NCBI RefSeq assembly: GCF_014651875.1
Contig: NZ_BMXS01000001.1
Span: 248,001 to 312,000 of the forward strand
Direction: 5' to 3'
DNA from: Litchfieldella qijiaojingensis
GTDB taxonomy: Bacteria > Pseudomonadota > Gammaproteobacteria > Pseudomonadales > Halomonadaceae
DNA: 64,000 nt
Of the stretch, positions 1 to 8,089 are shown in pieces (the first letter of the stretch is position 1; every line of letters begins with the position of its first letter). The translations under genes were made by a program, and so were the position numbers. The notes beneath the pieces were generated by a model that saw only the letters and a program-made list of their open reading frames with translations, was not told where the DNA came from and ran no database searches.

Positions 1-173
1 CTGGCGTCGAGGCTTCCGGGGTCGGGGGCGGGGTCAGCTGTCGCTTCGCCATCGCTGGTGTTCTCGGTCTCAGGCGTGGTGTCATGGAGTGTGGTTTCAT
101 CGATATCATCGGTAACGATGTCATCGGCATCCTGCCCCAGCTTGCGCCGGGACCAGCGGCTGAGTCGATTCAT
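1..173 (-). CDS. DUF3306 family protein (5' part only, runs off the window)
   Basis: Only the first 57 or so codons are in the window. The N-terminus reads MNRLSRWSRRKLGQ, the basic, Trp-containing start typical of DUF3306 proteins, followed by an acidic, Thr/Asp-rich low-complexity stretch. Its ATG overlaps the stop of the DUF3305 gene by 4 bases (ATGA), so the two are translationally coupled. DUF3305/DUF3306 pairs are known from formate dehydrogenase clusters, and divergent fdhD supports that. The molecular function is unknown. The rest of the gene, and probably structural fdh genes, should lie left of the window. Confidence 0.7.
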   Translation of the reverse strand, partial: MNRLSRWSRRKLGQDADDIVTDDIDETTLHDTTPETENTSDGEATADPAPDPGSLDA

Positions 174-598
174 GGGTTGAGCTCCTGGGCGCGGCCGGCC
201 CCCTTGCGTTTCTTCTTGCCACCCTCTGGCGGAGCTTCGCCGTGACGTGCCAGGTAGGCCTCCAGCCAAGCCTGGATCGCCAGTGGCATATCGGCTTCCA
301 GAACCTGTTGCTCGCCGTCGAGCCAACTGGCGGCGACCTCCTGGCTAGCGGTGATCGCCGAGGGGCGTGGCGCTTGTCCAGCCTCACCGCAGCGTACGAA
401 AAGTCTCGGTGTTCGAGCCGAAAGGTTGAAACGGTAGGCGGCCCGTTCGGTGAGATAGAGTTGCAGGTCCAGAGCCCACGGTCCCCGCTCGCCCGGCTGC
501 AGCTCGACGACTCGCCAGTGGGTGGTCGTGAACCCCTTCACCTGCCGGGACTCGCTGGCCAGATCGAAACTGAGAGGTTTCATGCTGGTGAACGTCAT
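170..598 (-). CDS. DUF3305 family protein, formate dehydrogenase-associated
   Basis: A protein of 142 residues that starts MTFTSMKPLSF and contains the DUF3305-like core VVELQPGERGPWALDLQLYL (about residues 25-45) before a basic Lys/Arg-rich tail. I chose the ATG at 598 because GAGAG lies about 9 bases upstream. ATGs at 613, 616 and 583 are possible. An in-frame open frame continues up to 1237, but that part is antisense to fdhD and has no family character. The role is unknown. The family travels with DUF3306, fdhD and formate dehydrogenase genes, which suggests an accessory or maturation role. Confidence 0.7.
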   Translation of the reverse strand: MTFTSMKPLSFDLASESRQVKGFTTTHWRVVELQPGERGPWALDLQLYLTERAAYRFNLSARTPRLFVRCGEAGQAPRPSAITASQEVAASWLDGEQQVLEADMPLAIQAWLEAYLARHGEAPPEGGKKKRKGAGRAQELNP

Positions 599-694
599 GA
601 CATCGGCTCTCATCATTATTCGCTTGATTGAGTAAAGACAGTAGTGGAAGGAAATGCCATCATCGTCAATAAACGTTTCGTCGAGGAGCTGCGC

Positions 695-1552
695 ATGCAT
701 GACATTAGCCTGAGTCAGGCGCGACTGCCGACGACCCTGGAAATCGACGTGACCGATGAATTCGGCGAGGTCCGCCGTCAACCGATAGCGGCCGAGCGGG
801 CCTTGACGGTCTATCTCAATCGTCACGAGATCGTGACCTTGATGACCCTGGGTGCACGGCCCGAGGCCCTGGTGGTCGGCTATCTGCGCAACCAGGGCTT
901 GATCGGCAGCCGAGAGGATTTGGTGGCAGTCCATGTCGATTGGGAGGTGGAGGCCGCCGCCGTGGTGACCCGCCACTTGCCGGAGGATCTGGAAGAACGG
1001 CTTGGCAAGCGTACGGTGACCACGGGGTGTGGCCAGGGCACGGTATTCGGCCGCCTGCTGGAAGCCACGGCTCTCAATGCCTTGCCAACGACTCGTTTGC
1101 ATCAGTCGGTGTTGTATGCCCTGTTGGAGAATCTTGGCGCCTACAACGAGACTTACAAGAGTGCCGGTGCGGTGCATGGTTGTGCGCTGTGCCGTCAGGA
1201 GGAAGTGCTGGACTTCATCGAGGACGTGGGTCGCCACAATGCCGTGGACACCCTGGCGGGACGCCAGTGGTTGGAGGAAGTGGCAAGCGCCGACGCGGAT
1301 ATTTTCTACACCACCGGGCGCTTGACATCGGAAATGGTGCTCAAGGTGGCGCAGATGGGCATCAGCGTACTGGTGTCCCGGTCAGGGGTGACCCAGAAGG
1401 GTGTCGAACTGGCCGAACGCTTCGGTGTGTTGCTGATCGCGCGTGCGAAAGGGCGCCATTTCCAAGCCATTCATGCCGGCGATCGCCTGGTGCTGGATGC
1501 GGTGCCGCCCAAACGTCCGGGAGATGTAGCGAAGCGACGCGCGGTTCGCTGA
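695..1552 (+). CDS. fdhD: Formate dehydrogenase sulfurtransferase FdhD
   Basis: FdhD takes sulfur from the cysteine desulfurase IscS and passes it to the molybdenum (bis-MGD) cofactor, which activates formate dehydrogenase in the cytoplasm. The 285-residue product carries the paired cysteines in HGCALCRQ (about residue 160), which accept the persulfide, and the family signature DVGRHNAVD shortly after. The frame is open from a GTG at 644, but GAGGAG six bases before the ATG at 695 and the family N-terminus favour 695. It is divergent from the DUF3305/DUF3306 genes, so the whole group probably serves a formate dehydrogenase encoded nearby. Confidence 0.9.
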   Translation: MHDISLSQARLPTTLEIDVTDEFGEVRRQPIAAERALTVYLNRHEIVTLMTLGARPEALVVGYLRNQGLIGSREDLVAVHVDWEVEAAAVVTRHLPEDLEERLGKRTVTTGCGQGTVFGRLLEATALNALPTTRLHQSVLYALLENLGAYNETYKSAGAVHGCALCRQEEVLDFIEDVGRHNAVDTLAGRQWLEEVASADADIFYTTGRLTSEMVLKVAQMGISVLVSRSGVTQKGVELAERFGVLLIARAKGRHFQAIHAGDRLVLDAVPPKRPGDVAKRRAVR

Positions 1553-1569
1553 TTGGCCGGCCATGACGA

Positions 1570-2208
1570 TCAGGTCAAGCCATGCTCAATGGCATATTTG
1601 GCCAGCCCGGTCGGGGTGTGGATGTCCAGTTTGCGCTTGATGTTCTGTCGATGCGTTTCCACGGTACGGGGACTGATACCCAGATGTCGTCCAATCGCCT
1701 TGGTATTCTTGCCTTGTGCCAGCAGTTTCAGAACGGCTTCTTCCCGGCGTGTGAGAATACGTGGTTCATTTTGATGGCGGTTGTATCCATCGAGCAGCGT
1801 TTGGGAAACCCCCGAGCTGTAATAGCAGCTGCCTTGATGCACACTGATGATGGCACCGACCATTTCCTGGGACGAAACATCCTTGAGGATATAGCCGCTG
1901 GCACCACTCTGCATGATACTCGTGATGTATTCCTGGTTGTCATGCATGCTGAGAATCAATACCCGAATCTTTGGAAAACGCTCATGGAAGCAGCGGGTCG
2001 CTTCCAGTCCGTTCATGACCGGCATGCTGATATCCATCAATACCACGTCGGGCTGAAGGTGAGCTGCCAAGGATAGCGCCTGTTCGCCATTGTTGGCTTC
2101 GCCGACCACCTGAATGCAACGTTCATGTTCCAGCCGGGCGCGAATACCATCCAGCACAAGCGGGTGATCATCCACAAGTAGCACTTTTATTGTCTTGTCC
2201 GCGTCCAT
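1570..2208 (-). CDS. NarL/FixJ-type two-component response regulator
   Basis: This 212-residue protein has a receiver domain (about 7-122) with acidic-pocket residues Asp13-Asp14, phospho-acceptor Asp59 in LMDIS and Lys near residue 109 in LKDVS. A LuxR-type HTH follows at about 148-210 (LTRREEAVLKLLAQGKNTK, then SPRTVETHR). It starts 70 bases downstream of the histidine kinase on the same strand, so the pair is probably one transcript and one signalling system. The TRAP transporter is divergent from the kinase and is the likely target, possibly through the CGTAG-type repeats at 3926-3986. The exact regulon is inferred. Confidence 0.9.
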   Translation of the reverse strand: MDADKTIKVLLVDDHPLVLDGIRARLEHERCIQVVGEANNGEQALSLAAHLQPDVVLMDISMPVMNGLEATRCFHERFPKIRVLILSMHDNQEYITSIMQSGASGYILKDVSSQEMVGAIISVHQGSCYYSSGVSQTLLDGYNRHQNEPRILTRREEAVLKLLAQGKNTKAIGRHLGISPRTVETHRQNIKRKLDIHTPTGLAKYAIEHGLT

Positions 2209-2278
2209 GATCGGTATCCTTGTTATGCTGTTATGCGCATCGATTAGTCTGGCTGACTACCTTTTCCGCCGTGAAGCG

Positions 2279-3646
2279 TCAGGCTGGCGAGTGCATCGGG
2301 AACAGTGCTTTCAGCTCCGTTCCTAGCCCAGGCTCGGAGTGAGCGATGAAGTCCCCGCCCAGAAATTCCACCCGCTCTCGCATGTTTCTCAAGCCAATAC
2401 CGCGCCGACACAGCACCTCCTTGATGTGGAATCCCTTGCCGTCATCCCGGATCGTCAACTGGAATACGTTGCCTTTCCAGCCGGTGCTCAGGTGGACATG
2501 AGTGGCCTCGCTATGGCGTTCTATATTGGTCAGTGCTTCCTGAACGATGCGATATAGCGTGGTTTCGATCTGCTCCGGTAGCCGCTGGCGGCAGGGTGGC
2601 GTATCCCGCTCGAGCTCTATCCCCGTGCGCTCGGTGAATTCTCCCAGCAAGCTATCCAGTGCCGCAAGCAATCCCAGGTCATCGAGTATGCTGGGGCGCA
2701 AGTCCCGCGATATACGGCGTACTTCGTTAATGGCTTCGTTCAGCACCTGCGCTCCCTGGTACAGATCCTCGCTGGCACTGCAATCATTCAGTCGCAATTT
2801 CTCCATACCCAACTCGATACGGTATTTCACCGATACCATGAGCTGGTTGATGCCATCATGAAGCTCCCGAGAGATTCGTCTCTTTTCATCCTCTTGGAAA
2901 AGCACTGTCTGTTGGGAAAGCTCCTTGAGTTTGCTGTCCGCCAGTCGATGCTCATGCAAGTTGATGAGTACCCCGACCATCACGATGAGTGCAGTGGCCA
3001 CGGCAATGATCACCAGAACCGTAAAGAAAGTATTGCGGATATTCTGGTTTACTTGGGTTTCGATTTTATGTATTTCATTGACGATGTCGTCAATATAGAT
3101 ACCCGTTCCCAACATCCAGCCCCATTCCGGCAATATCACCGCATAGCTCAATTTGTCCACGATCTCGCCAAGGGACGGCTTGAGCCACATGTAGCGATGA
3201 TATCCCCCGCCCTTATTGGCGACTTCCAGCAAGTGGCGGATGACATGGTTGCCATTGATATCTTGAAGATCGTACAAGTTGCGCCCAACCAACTCCGGCT
3301 GTTTCGGATGTACCAGGTTGACGCCATCGAGGTCGTATACGAAGAAATAACCATCTTCCCCGTAGGTCAGGCTGTGCAGAATAGCCTTCATCAGTTCCCT
3401 GGCCTCGGGGTTATCGGGGTCGGCATGACGGTATACCGGTTCGATGGATGTCAGTGCCAGGCTGACGTAGTGCTTGAGTTCGGTACGCTTGGCTGCCAGC
3501 AGGTTACGTTCGAATGTAAGGATTTCTTCTTTCCCCAACTGACGAGCCTGATTGACGGTCGTCACCATGATCAACGAGGCCACTACCAGCAGAGGTAATA
3601 CGGCGAGCGATAGGATCTTGGTTTTTAGGGACATGGATGACGACAT
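2279..3646 (-). CDS. Cache-domain sensor histidine kinase (HisKA_3 / NarX-like)
   Basis: The product is about 455 residues with a membrane segment at 10-30, a periplasmic single-Cache-like domain at about 40-190 (GEDGYFFVYDLDG, WGWMLGTGIYIDD), a second membrane segment at about 207-229, a HisKA_3 box with His263 (RRISRELHDGINQ), and an HATPase domain at about 350-450 (NIERHSEATH, DDGKGF, GIGLRNMRER). Cache domains of this type bind small organic acids outside the cell. The frame is open to 3940 but the extra residues show no domain, and no start has a good Shine-Dalgarno site. ATG 3646 or 3634 precedes the first membrane helix. Its partner is the response regulator immediately downstream. Confidence 0.85.
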   Translation of the reverse strand: MSSSMSLKTKILSLAVLPLLVVASLIMVTTVNQARQLGKEEILTFERNLLAAKRTELKHYVSLALTSIEPVYRHADPDNPEARELMKAILHSLTYGEDGYFFVYDLDGVNLVHPKQPELVGRNLYDLQDINGNHVIRHLLEVANKGGGYHRYMWLKPSLGEIVDKLSYAVILPEWGWMLGTGIYIDDIVNEIHKIETQVNQNIRNTFFTVLVIIAVATALIVMVGVLINLHEHRLADSKLKELSQQTVLFQEDEKRRISRELHDGINQLMVSVKYRIELGMEKLRLNDCSASEDLYQGAQVLNEAINEVRRISRDLRPSILDDLGLLAALDSLLGEFTERTGIELERDTPPCRQRLPEQIETTLYRIVQEALTNIERHSEATHVHLSTGWKGNVFQLTIRDDGKGFHIKEVLCRRGIGLRNMRERVEFLGGDFIAHSEPGLGTELKALFPMHSPA

Positions 3647-4083
3647 GATACGAAGGCCAGCAAGGGAAACACTGAATAAATGCCTGCGCGACTCAATCAC
3701 TGCGTTGCGCGGTGCCGAAGCGTCGGACCGGCGGATCCTCACATATACCCCATATGCTCCGGTTCCTGTGCTCCGGGCGCCTTGTGCTTGATACCGCTCG
3801 TCGATTTCTTCAGCGTCTCCAAAGGGGTGGATACGTCCGCTCCATCTATACGGATATTCCCTGTCGGATTCTGCATTGTAAGCGAATTCATCCCATGAAT
3901 CCGTCCTTGCGACCAATGTCGTATCACTACGTAGTATCACGGATGAAACTGCGTAATTTCCCGTAGTCGGCTTGCGTAGTCCTACGAATATTGCTCACCG
4001 ACGGCTTTCGCTACAGTGACCTCGCCTGTAGGGAAATGGTCGCAGGTAATGTGATAACGATAAATACGCTGAGGTTGCATATC
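3647..4083. promoter_or_regulatory. Divergent intergenic region between kinase and TRAP operon
   Basis: This 437-base stretch holds no supported gene. Several frames are open across it, but none has a ribosome-binding site or family character. Its right half contains repeated CGTAG/CTACG words (listed separately). GAGG at 4071-4074 is the ribosome-binding site for the TRAP binding protein. It must hold promoters in both directions, but I could not place -10 and -35 boxes with confidence. Confidence 0.5.
3926..3986. promoter_or_regulatory. Cluster of CGTAGT repeats and palindromes, candidate response-regulator operator
   Basis: CGTAGT occurs at 3930-3935, 3962-3967 and 3975-3980. ACTACGTAGT at 3926-3935 is a perfect 10-base palindrome, and CGTAG-TC-CTACG at 3975-3986 is a second perfect inverted repeat. 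A related GCGTAA lies at 3951-3956. The cluster ends about 100 bases before the dctP start and lies in the divergent region controlled by the neighbouring two-component system. Binding by the regulator at 1570-2208 is inferred. Confidence 0.45.
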
Positions 4084-5175
4084 ATGACGAGAAAATGTCA
4101 GTTCTTGAAAAGGTGGGGAGTGAAAGCGTTGTGTACCGCTGTTGCGACGCTAGGCATTTCCGCGTCTGCGTTCGCTGACGGTGATCAGTCCTATCGATGG
4201 TCACTGGTGACATCATGGCCGAAGAACTTTCCCGGACTGGGGATTGCCCCGGAAAACTTCGCCAGTATGGTCGATGACATGTCCGGTGGCCGGTTAAAGA
4301 TCCGTGTGTTCGGTGCCGGGGAAGTGGTACCGGGATTCGAAGTGTTCGATGCCGTTTCGAACGGTACCGCGCAAATGGGGCATAGTGGCTCCTACTACTG
4401 GAAGGGCAAGATTCCCGCGGCTCAGTTCTTTGCCGCCATTCCGTTTGGCATGACCGCAGCGGAAACTGACGGTTGGTTGCGCTATGGGGGAGGCATGGAG
4501 CTGTGGGAGGAGTTGTATCAGCCTCACGGGGTGATACCGCTGGCGGCCGGCTCCACAGGCACTCAGATGGGAGGATGGTTCAACAAGGAAATCAATTCCG
4601 TCGAGGACCTTCAGGGGCTGAAGATGCGTATCCCGGGCCTGGGGGGAGAAGTACTCAAACGTGCTGGTGGTGTTCCGGTGTCGTTGCCGGGCGGTGAAAT
4701 CTTTACTGCGCTGCAGACCGGAGCCATCGATGCCGTCGAGTGGGTCGGCCCATACAATGATCGTGCATTCGGTCTGAACACGGCCGCCAAGTATTACTAC
4801 TATCCGGGCTGGCATGAGCCAGGCAGCATGTTTGAGTTCATCGTCAATGAAGAGGCTTTCCAAGAACTTCCGCAAGACCTGCAAGCTATCGTTCGACAAG
4901 CGGCCAGGACTGCCAGCTATGACATGCTGGTGGAATACAACGCTCGCAACATCGAAGCCTTGAAGCAGTTGCAGGATTCCGGTGTCGAGTTGCGCCGATT
5001 CCCGGAAGATCTGCTCCAGCAGTTGCAAGTCTATTCCGATGAGGTGGTGCAGGAGTTGGCCGAGGAAGACCCGATGGCGGCCCGGATATACGAGTCCTAT
5101 CGCGCCTATCAGCAAGGGGCGGCGGCTTATAACCAGGTGGCCGAGCAGGCTTATATCGAGACACGGGAACAGTAA
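4084..5175 (+). CDS. dctP: TRAP transporter substrate-binding protein, TakP-like (DctP family)
   Basis: This 363-residue protein has a signal peptide (basic start, hydrophobic core, likely cleavage after SAFA near residue 31) and captures a carboxylate for the DctQM permease. It resembles TakP, the 2-oxoacid receptor of Rhodobacter sphaeroides: TGTQMGGWF, GLKMRIPGLGGEV, DAVEWVGPYND and KYYYYPGWHEPG all match that subgroup. These include the Gln and the Glu-Trp that hold Na+ in TakP and the Arg that binds the carboxylate. GAGG nine bases before ATG 4084 supports the start, although the frame is open from 3991. Substrate is probably a 2-oxo or related organic acid; that is inferred. Confidence 0.88.
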   Translation: MTRKCQFLKRWGVKALCTAVATLGISASAFADGDQSYRWSLVTSWPKNFPGLGIAPENFASMVDDMSGGRLKIRVFGAGEVVPGFEVFDAVSNGTAQMGHSGSYYWKGKIPAAQFFAAIPFGMTAAETDGWLRYGGGMELWEELYQPHGVIPLAAGSTGTQMGGWFNKEINSVEDLQGLKMRIPGLGGEVLKRAGGVPVSLPGGEIFTALQTGAIDAVEWVGPYNDRAFGLNTAAKYYYYPGWHEPGSMFEFIVNEEAFQELPQDLQAIVRQAARTASYDMLVEYNARNIEALKQLQDSGVELRRFPEDLLQQLQVYSDEVVQELAEEDPMAARIYESYRAYQQGAAAYNQVAEQAYIETREQ

Positions 5176-5288
5176 CTACCCGCACAAGTGGATAGTTGAT
5201 GCGGGAGCATGGTTGGCTTGTAGGCCTGCTCCCCGTCAATTGTTTCGACTGTTGCCATTTATACCGTTATCACCCAGTAGGCCTGCGT

Positions 5289-5828
5289 ATGTTACAGAGA
5301 CTATGCGATATCATCGATGGTTTTACTGAAGTTACCGGCCGCGCCATTGCCTGGTTAATGTTGGCGATGATGGGGCTGATGTTCCTGGTAGTGGTGTTGC
5401 GCTACCTGTTCAGCACCGGCTCCATTGCCTTGCAGGAAAGCGTGATGTACCTGCATGCGACTCTGTTCATGGCCGCTTCCGCTTTCACCCTGAAACATGA
5501 TGGCCATGTGCGGGTGGACATTTTCTACAGAGCCTTGTCTCCACGCGGGCAAGCAGCGGTCAACCTGTTCGGCACCCTATTCCTGCTGCTGCCGGTTTGT
5601 CTGTTCACCGGGTGGTTCTGCTTCGGTTACGTCGCCAAGTCCTGGTCGCTCATGGAGTCTTCGCCGGAGTCCGGTGGTCTGCCTCTGGTATATCTACTCA
5701 AGAGTTTGATGCTGGTACTGGTCGTTACCATGATCCTGCAGGGGATTGCCGAGCTGATCCGCAACGCGTTGATTCTTGTCGACCGGCGTTCAGTTCCTGT
5801 TGCGAAGGAGGGAGCGAGCCTTGGTTGA
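5289..5828 (+). CDS. dctQ: TRAP transporter small permease (DctQ family)
   Basis: This 179-residue membrane protein has four predicted helices (about residues 15-40, 50-70, 90-115 and 135-160), the normal size and topology for DctQ. It is the small subunit of the Na+-driven TRAP permease in the inner membrane. The frame is open from 5196, but the upstream residues are not family-like and ATG 5289 precedes the first helix. It lies between the binding protein and the large permease. Its 3' end overlaps dctM by 8 bases. Confidence 0.85.
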   Translation: MLQRLCDIIDGFTEVTGRAIAWLMLAMMGLMFLVVVLRYLFSTGSIALQESVMYLHATLFMAASAFTLKHDGHVRVDIFYRALSPRGQAAVNLFGTLFLLLPVCLFTGWFCFGYVAKSWSLMESSPESGGLPLVYLLKSLMLVLVVTMILQGIAELIRNALILVDRRSVPVAKEGASLG

Positions 5829-7200
5829 GTTCATTCCTTTCTTCATGTTCGGCGCGGTCTGCCTGGTGTTGTTGCTTGGCTATCCCGTGGCCTACTCCCT
5901 GGCGGGTACTGCCTTGCTGTTCGCTGGCGGAGGTATCGTCACCGATACGTTCGATCTGACGTTCCTGCACGCTCTGCCTAGTCGCATGTACGGCATCCTT
6001 ACCAACCAGACACTGATAGCGGTTCCGCTGTTCGTGCTGATGGGTACGCTGCTGGAAAAGTCCAAGGTCGCCGAGAATCTGCTCAATAGCATGGCGCTGT
6101 TGTTCGGTCGCCTGCGTGGGGGGCTTGGGATCTCGGTAACGTTGGTCGGCATGTTGCTGGCTGCCAGCACCGGCATCGTAGGAGCCACGGTGGTCACCAT
6201 GGGGCTACTATCGCTGCCTACCATGCTGAAGCGTGGTTACAGCCCAAGTCTGGCCACCGGATCCATCTGCGCCACCGGTACGCTGGGTCAGATCATTCCC
6301 CCCTCCATTGCGCTGGTATTGTTGGGAGACGTGCTTTCCAGTGCCTATCAGCAGGCCCAGCTGAATATGGGGCTTTTCTCCCCGAAGACCGTCTCGGTGG
6401 GCGACCTATTCGTTGGAGCGTTGATTCCGGGGTTGCTGCTGGTCCTGTGCTACGTGATCTATATCTCACTGGTAGCCTGGCTCAGGCCCGCGTCAGCACC
6501 GGCTCCGGATACCACCAATCCAGAGACGCAAGCCGGGAAAAGTGTTTCGTTCCTCGGTAGCTTAGTCCCCCCACTTTTGTTGATTCTGGCGGTGTTGGGT
6601 TCCATCCTCGCGGGGATTGCCACACCCACGGAAGCGGCTGGCGTCGGGGCGATGGGGGCTTTGCTGCTGGCACTTTCCCAGAGGCAGTTGAACAGGGAGA
6701 AGCTCCGCGAGGTCGTCATTTCAAGTACTCAGATCACCTGCATGGTGTTTCTGATATTGATCGGGGCGGCGCTGTTCTCGTTGGTGTTCCGGGGTTTTGG
6801 CGGTGACGAGCTGGTGCATGGCGTGTTCAAGGACATGCCCGGCGGAGTGTGGGGGGCCACCTTGATCGTGATGCTGGTGATCTTCCTGCTGGGATTCATT
6901 CTCGACTTCATCGAGATCACCTTCGTGGTAGTACCCATTGTCGCACCGGTGTTGCTCACCTTGGGGCTGGATCCGGTGTGGCTGGGTATCATGATCGCGA
7001 TTAACCTTCAGACCTCTTTCCTCACGCCTCCATTCGGCTTTTCGCTGTTTTACTTGCGTGGAGTCGCGCCAGCGAGCGTGAAAACAACCGACATCTACAA
7101 GGGGGTGGCTCCTTTCATTCTGATTCAGTTGGCTATGTTGGTCGCGCTGGCGCTATGGCCCGCGCTGATTACCTGGTTGCCGGGGATGATGTCCGGATAA
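5821..7200 (+). CDS. dctM: TRAP transporter large permease (DctM family)
   Basis: This product of about 459 residues is very hydrophobic, with about 12 helices, and contains the DctM hallmarks TGIVGATVVTMGLLSLP and GTLGQIIPPSIALVLLGD near residues 115-165, the first of the two pseudo-repeats. It is the channel-forming subunit that moves the acid with Na+. I chose TTG at 5821 because AAGGAGGGAG ends 6 bases upstream and the N-terminus then matches the family. A longer frame from 5776 lacks that support. A strong hairpin follows the stop. Confidence 0.88.
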   Translation: MVEFIPFFMFGAVCLVLLLGYPVAYSLAGTALLFAGGGIVTDTFDLTFLHALPSRMYGILTNQTLIAVPLFVLMGTLLEKSKVAENLLNSMALLFGRLRGGLGISVTLVGMLLAASTGIVGATVVTMGLLSLPTMLKRGYSPSLATGSICATGTLGQIIPPSIALVLLGDVLSSAYQQAQLNMGLFSPKTVSVGDLFVGALIPGLLLVLCYVIYISLVAWLRPASAPAPDTTNPETQAGKSVSFLGSLVPPLLLILAVLGSILAGIATPTEAAGVGAMGALLLALSQRQLNREKLREVVISSTQITCMVFLILIGAALFSLVFRGFGGDELVHGVFKDMPGGVWGATLIVMLVIFLLGFILDFIEITFVVVPIVAPVLLTLGLDPVWLGIMIAINLQTSFLTPPFGFSLFYLRGVAPASVKTTDIYKGVAPFILIQLAMLVALALWPALITWLPGMMSG

Positions 7201-7208
7201 GACCGGCA

Positions 7209-7243
7209 ACGAATCGGCCGGCATCTGCCGGCCGATTCGTTTC
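7209..7243 (+). terminator. Intrinsic terminator of the TRAP operon
   Basis: A perfect 15-base inverted repeat, ACGAATCGGCCGGCA at 7209-7223 and its complement at 7226-7240, with a TC centre and a short T run. It begins 8 bases after the dctM stop and also lies past the 3' end of the convergent XRE gene. Confidence 0.8.
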
Positions 7244-7283
7244 TCATCCAGGACATGCCAGTACCGCTGGCAAATGCGCCCAA

Positions 7284-7916
7284 TCAGGTCGTGTCGCCGC
7301 GCGTGCACACCGAGAGGACCACGGCGTCTTCCTCGCTGACCGAAACCAAGGCATGGCCCATGTCGCTATCGAAGTAGATACTGTCGCCGCGTTCCAGCTT
7401 CAAAGGCTCGTAGAATTCGGTGTAGAGCAGAATCTCGCCATCGAGCACGATCAGGAACTCTTCGCCATCGTGGCGCACCCATTCGTTGAATTCTTCGAAG
7501 TGGCGTGCCCTGACGATGGTCTTGAACGGAATCATGCGTTTCTGGGCGAGCTGCCACGACAACAACTCGTGCTCGTAGGTCGGGGTAGGGTGCAACTGTC
7601 CCTCGCCAACGCGGGTAAGGTCGCGCCGACCCAAGGTGCGTGCCTGGGGCTTGGGGGGGCTGAGCAATTGCGGCAGGTCGATGCCCAGGCCGCCGATCAG
7701 CTTTTGTACCGCGCTGAAGGTTGGTGAAATCTGGTCATTCTCGATCTTCGACAGTGTCGAACGAGCCAGGCCGGTACGCTGGCTGACATCTTCCAATGTC
7801 CACTGGTTGGCGAGCCGGATTTCTTTGAGACGTTCTCCCAGCCGCAACGGCTCGACGAAGGCCTTGCGACCGGAGGCGATGCGTAGGGCGGCATCCTGAT
7901 CGGTGGTGGCGGTCAT
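7284..7916 (-). CDS. XRE-family regulator with C-terminal cupin domain
   Basis: This 210-residue cytoplasmic DNA-binding protein has an HTH at about 25-80 (LGERLKEIRLANQWTLEDVS, ARSTLSKIENDQISP) and a cupin domain at about 125-205 (EEFLIVLDGEILLYTEF, LERGDSIYFDSDMGHAL). Members of this group (PuuR- and SutR-like) often sense a small ligand through the cupin. The ATG at 7916 gives the family-like N-terminus. Its ribosome-binding site is weak, and a GGAAA-N5-TTTCC palindrome sits 16-30 bases upstream, suggesting autoregulation. It lies downstream of the deacetylase-like gene on the same strand. The ligand is unknown. Confidence 0.85.
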   Translation of the reverse strand: MTATTDQDAALRIASGRKAFVEPLRLGERLKEIRLANQWTLEDVSQRTGLARSTLSKIENDQISPTFSAVQKLIGGLGIDLPQLLSPPKPQARTLGRRDLTRVGEGQLHPTPTYEHELLSWQLAQKRMIPFKTIVRARHFEEFNEWVRHDGEEFLIVLDGEILLYTEFYEPLKLERGDSIYFDSDMGHALVSVSEEDAVVLSVCTRGDTT

Positions 7917-7931
7917 GGGCGATTCACTATT

Positions 7932-7946
7932 GGAAACATTATTTCC
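7932..7946. promoter_or_regulatory. Palindrome GGAAA-CATTA-TTTCC, candidate XRE operator
   Basis: Perfect 5-base arms lie 16-30 bases upstream of the XRE start codon. The same half-sites recur at 8054-8085, which suggests one recognition word for the XRE-cupin protein. Binding is inferred. Confidence 0.4.
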
Positions 7947-8053
7947 TGATAGCTTACCACAAATCCCGCTGGCCAAGTGAGCGGACACGCGGTCCAATTG
8001 CTCAACCACGACACTTTGCCGAGTTCATGGCCTGGTACATGGCGACAATCGCT

Positions 8054-8085
8054 GGGAAAGTTGTTTCCCGAGGATGGGAAACAAC
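8054..8085 (-). terminator. Overlapping inverted repeats after the deacetylase gene (terminator and/or operator)
   Basis: Two nested perfect inverted repeats share an arm. GGGAAA-GTTG-TTTCCC covers 8054-8069. GTTGTTTCCC-N6-GGGAAACAAC covers 8060-8085 and begins 4 bases after the HDAC-like stop codon (minus strand), followed by TTTCCC. The 10-base hairpin could end transcription, though the T run is short. The GGAAA half-sites match those before the XRE gene, so a regulatory role is equally possible. Confidence 0.5.
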
Positions 8086-8089
8086 TGAC

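Noticed and set aside
599-1237. N-terminal extension of the DUF3305 frame
   Set aside because: It overlaps fdhD on the opposite strand, and the family-like sequence begins only near 598.
3647-3966. Small genes in the kinase-TRAP gap
   Set aside because: Several overlapping frames are open in both directions, but none has a ribosome-binding site, a hydrophobic pattern or a family resemblance.
8054-8085. CRISPR-like repeats
   Set aside because: Only overlapping palindromes of GTTTCCC are present; there are no regularly spaced repeat-spacer units, and none occur elsewhere in the window.
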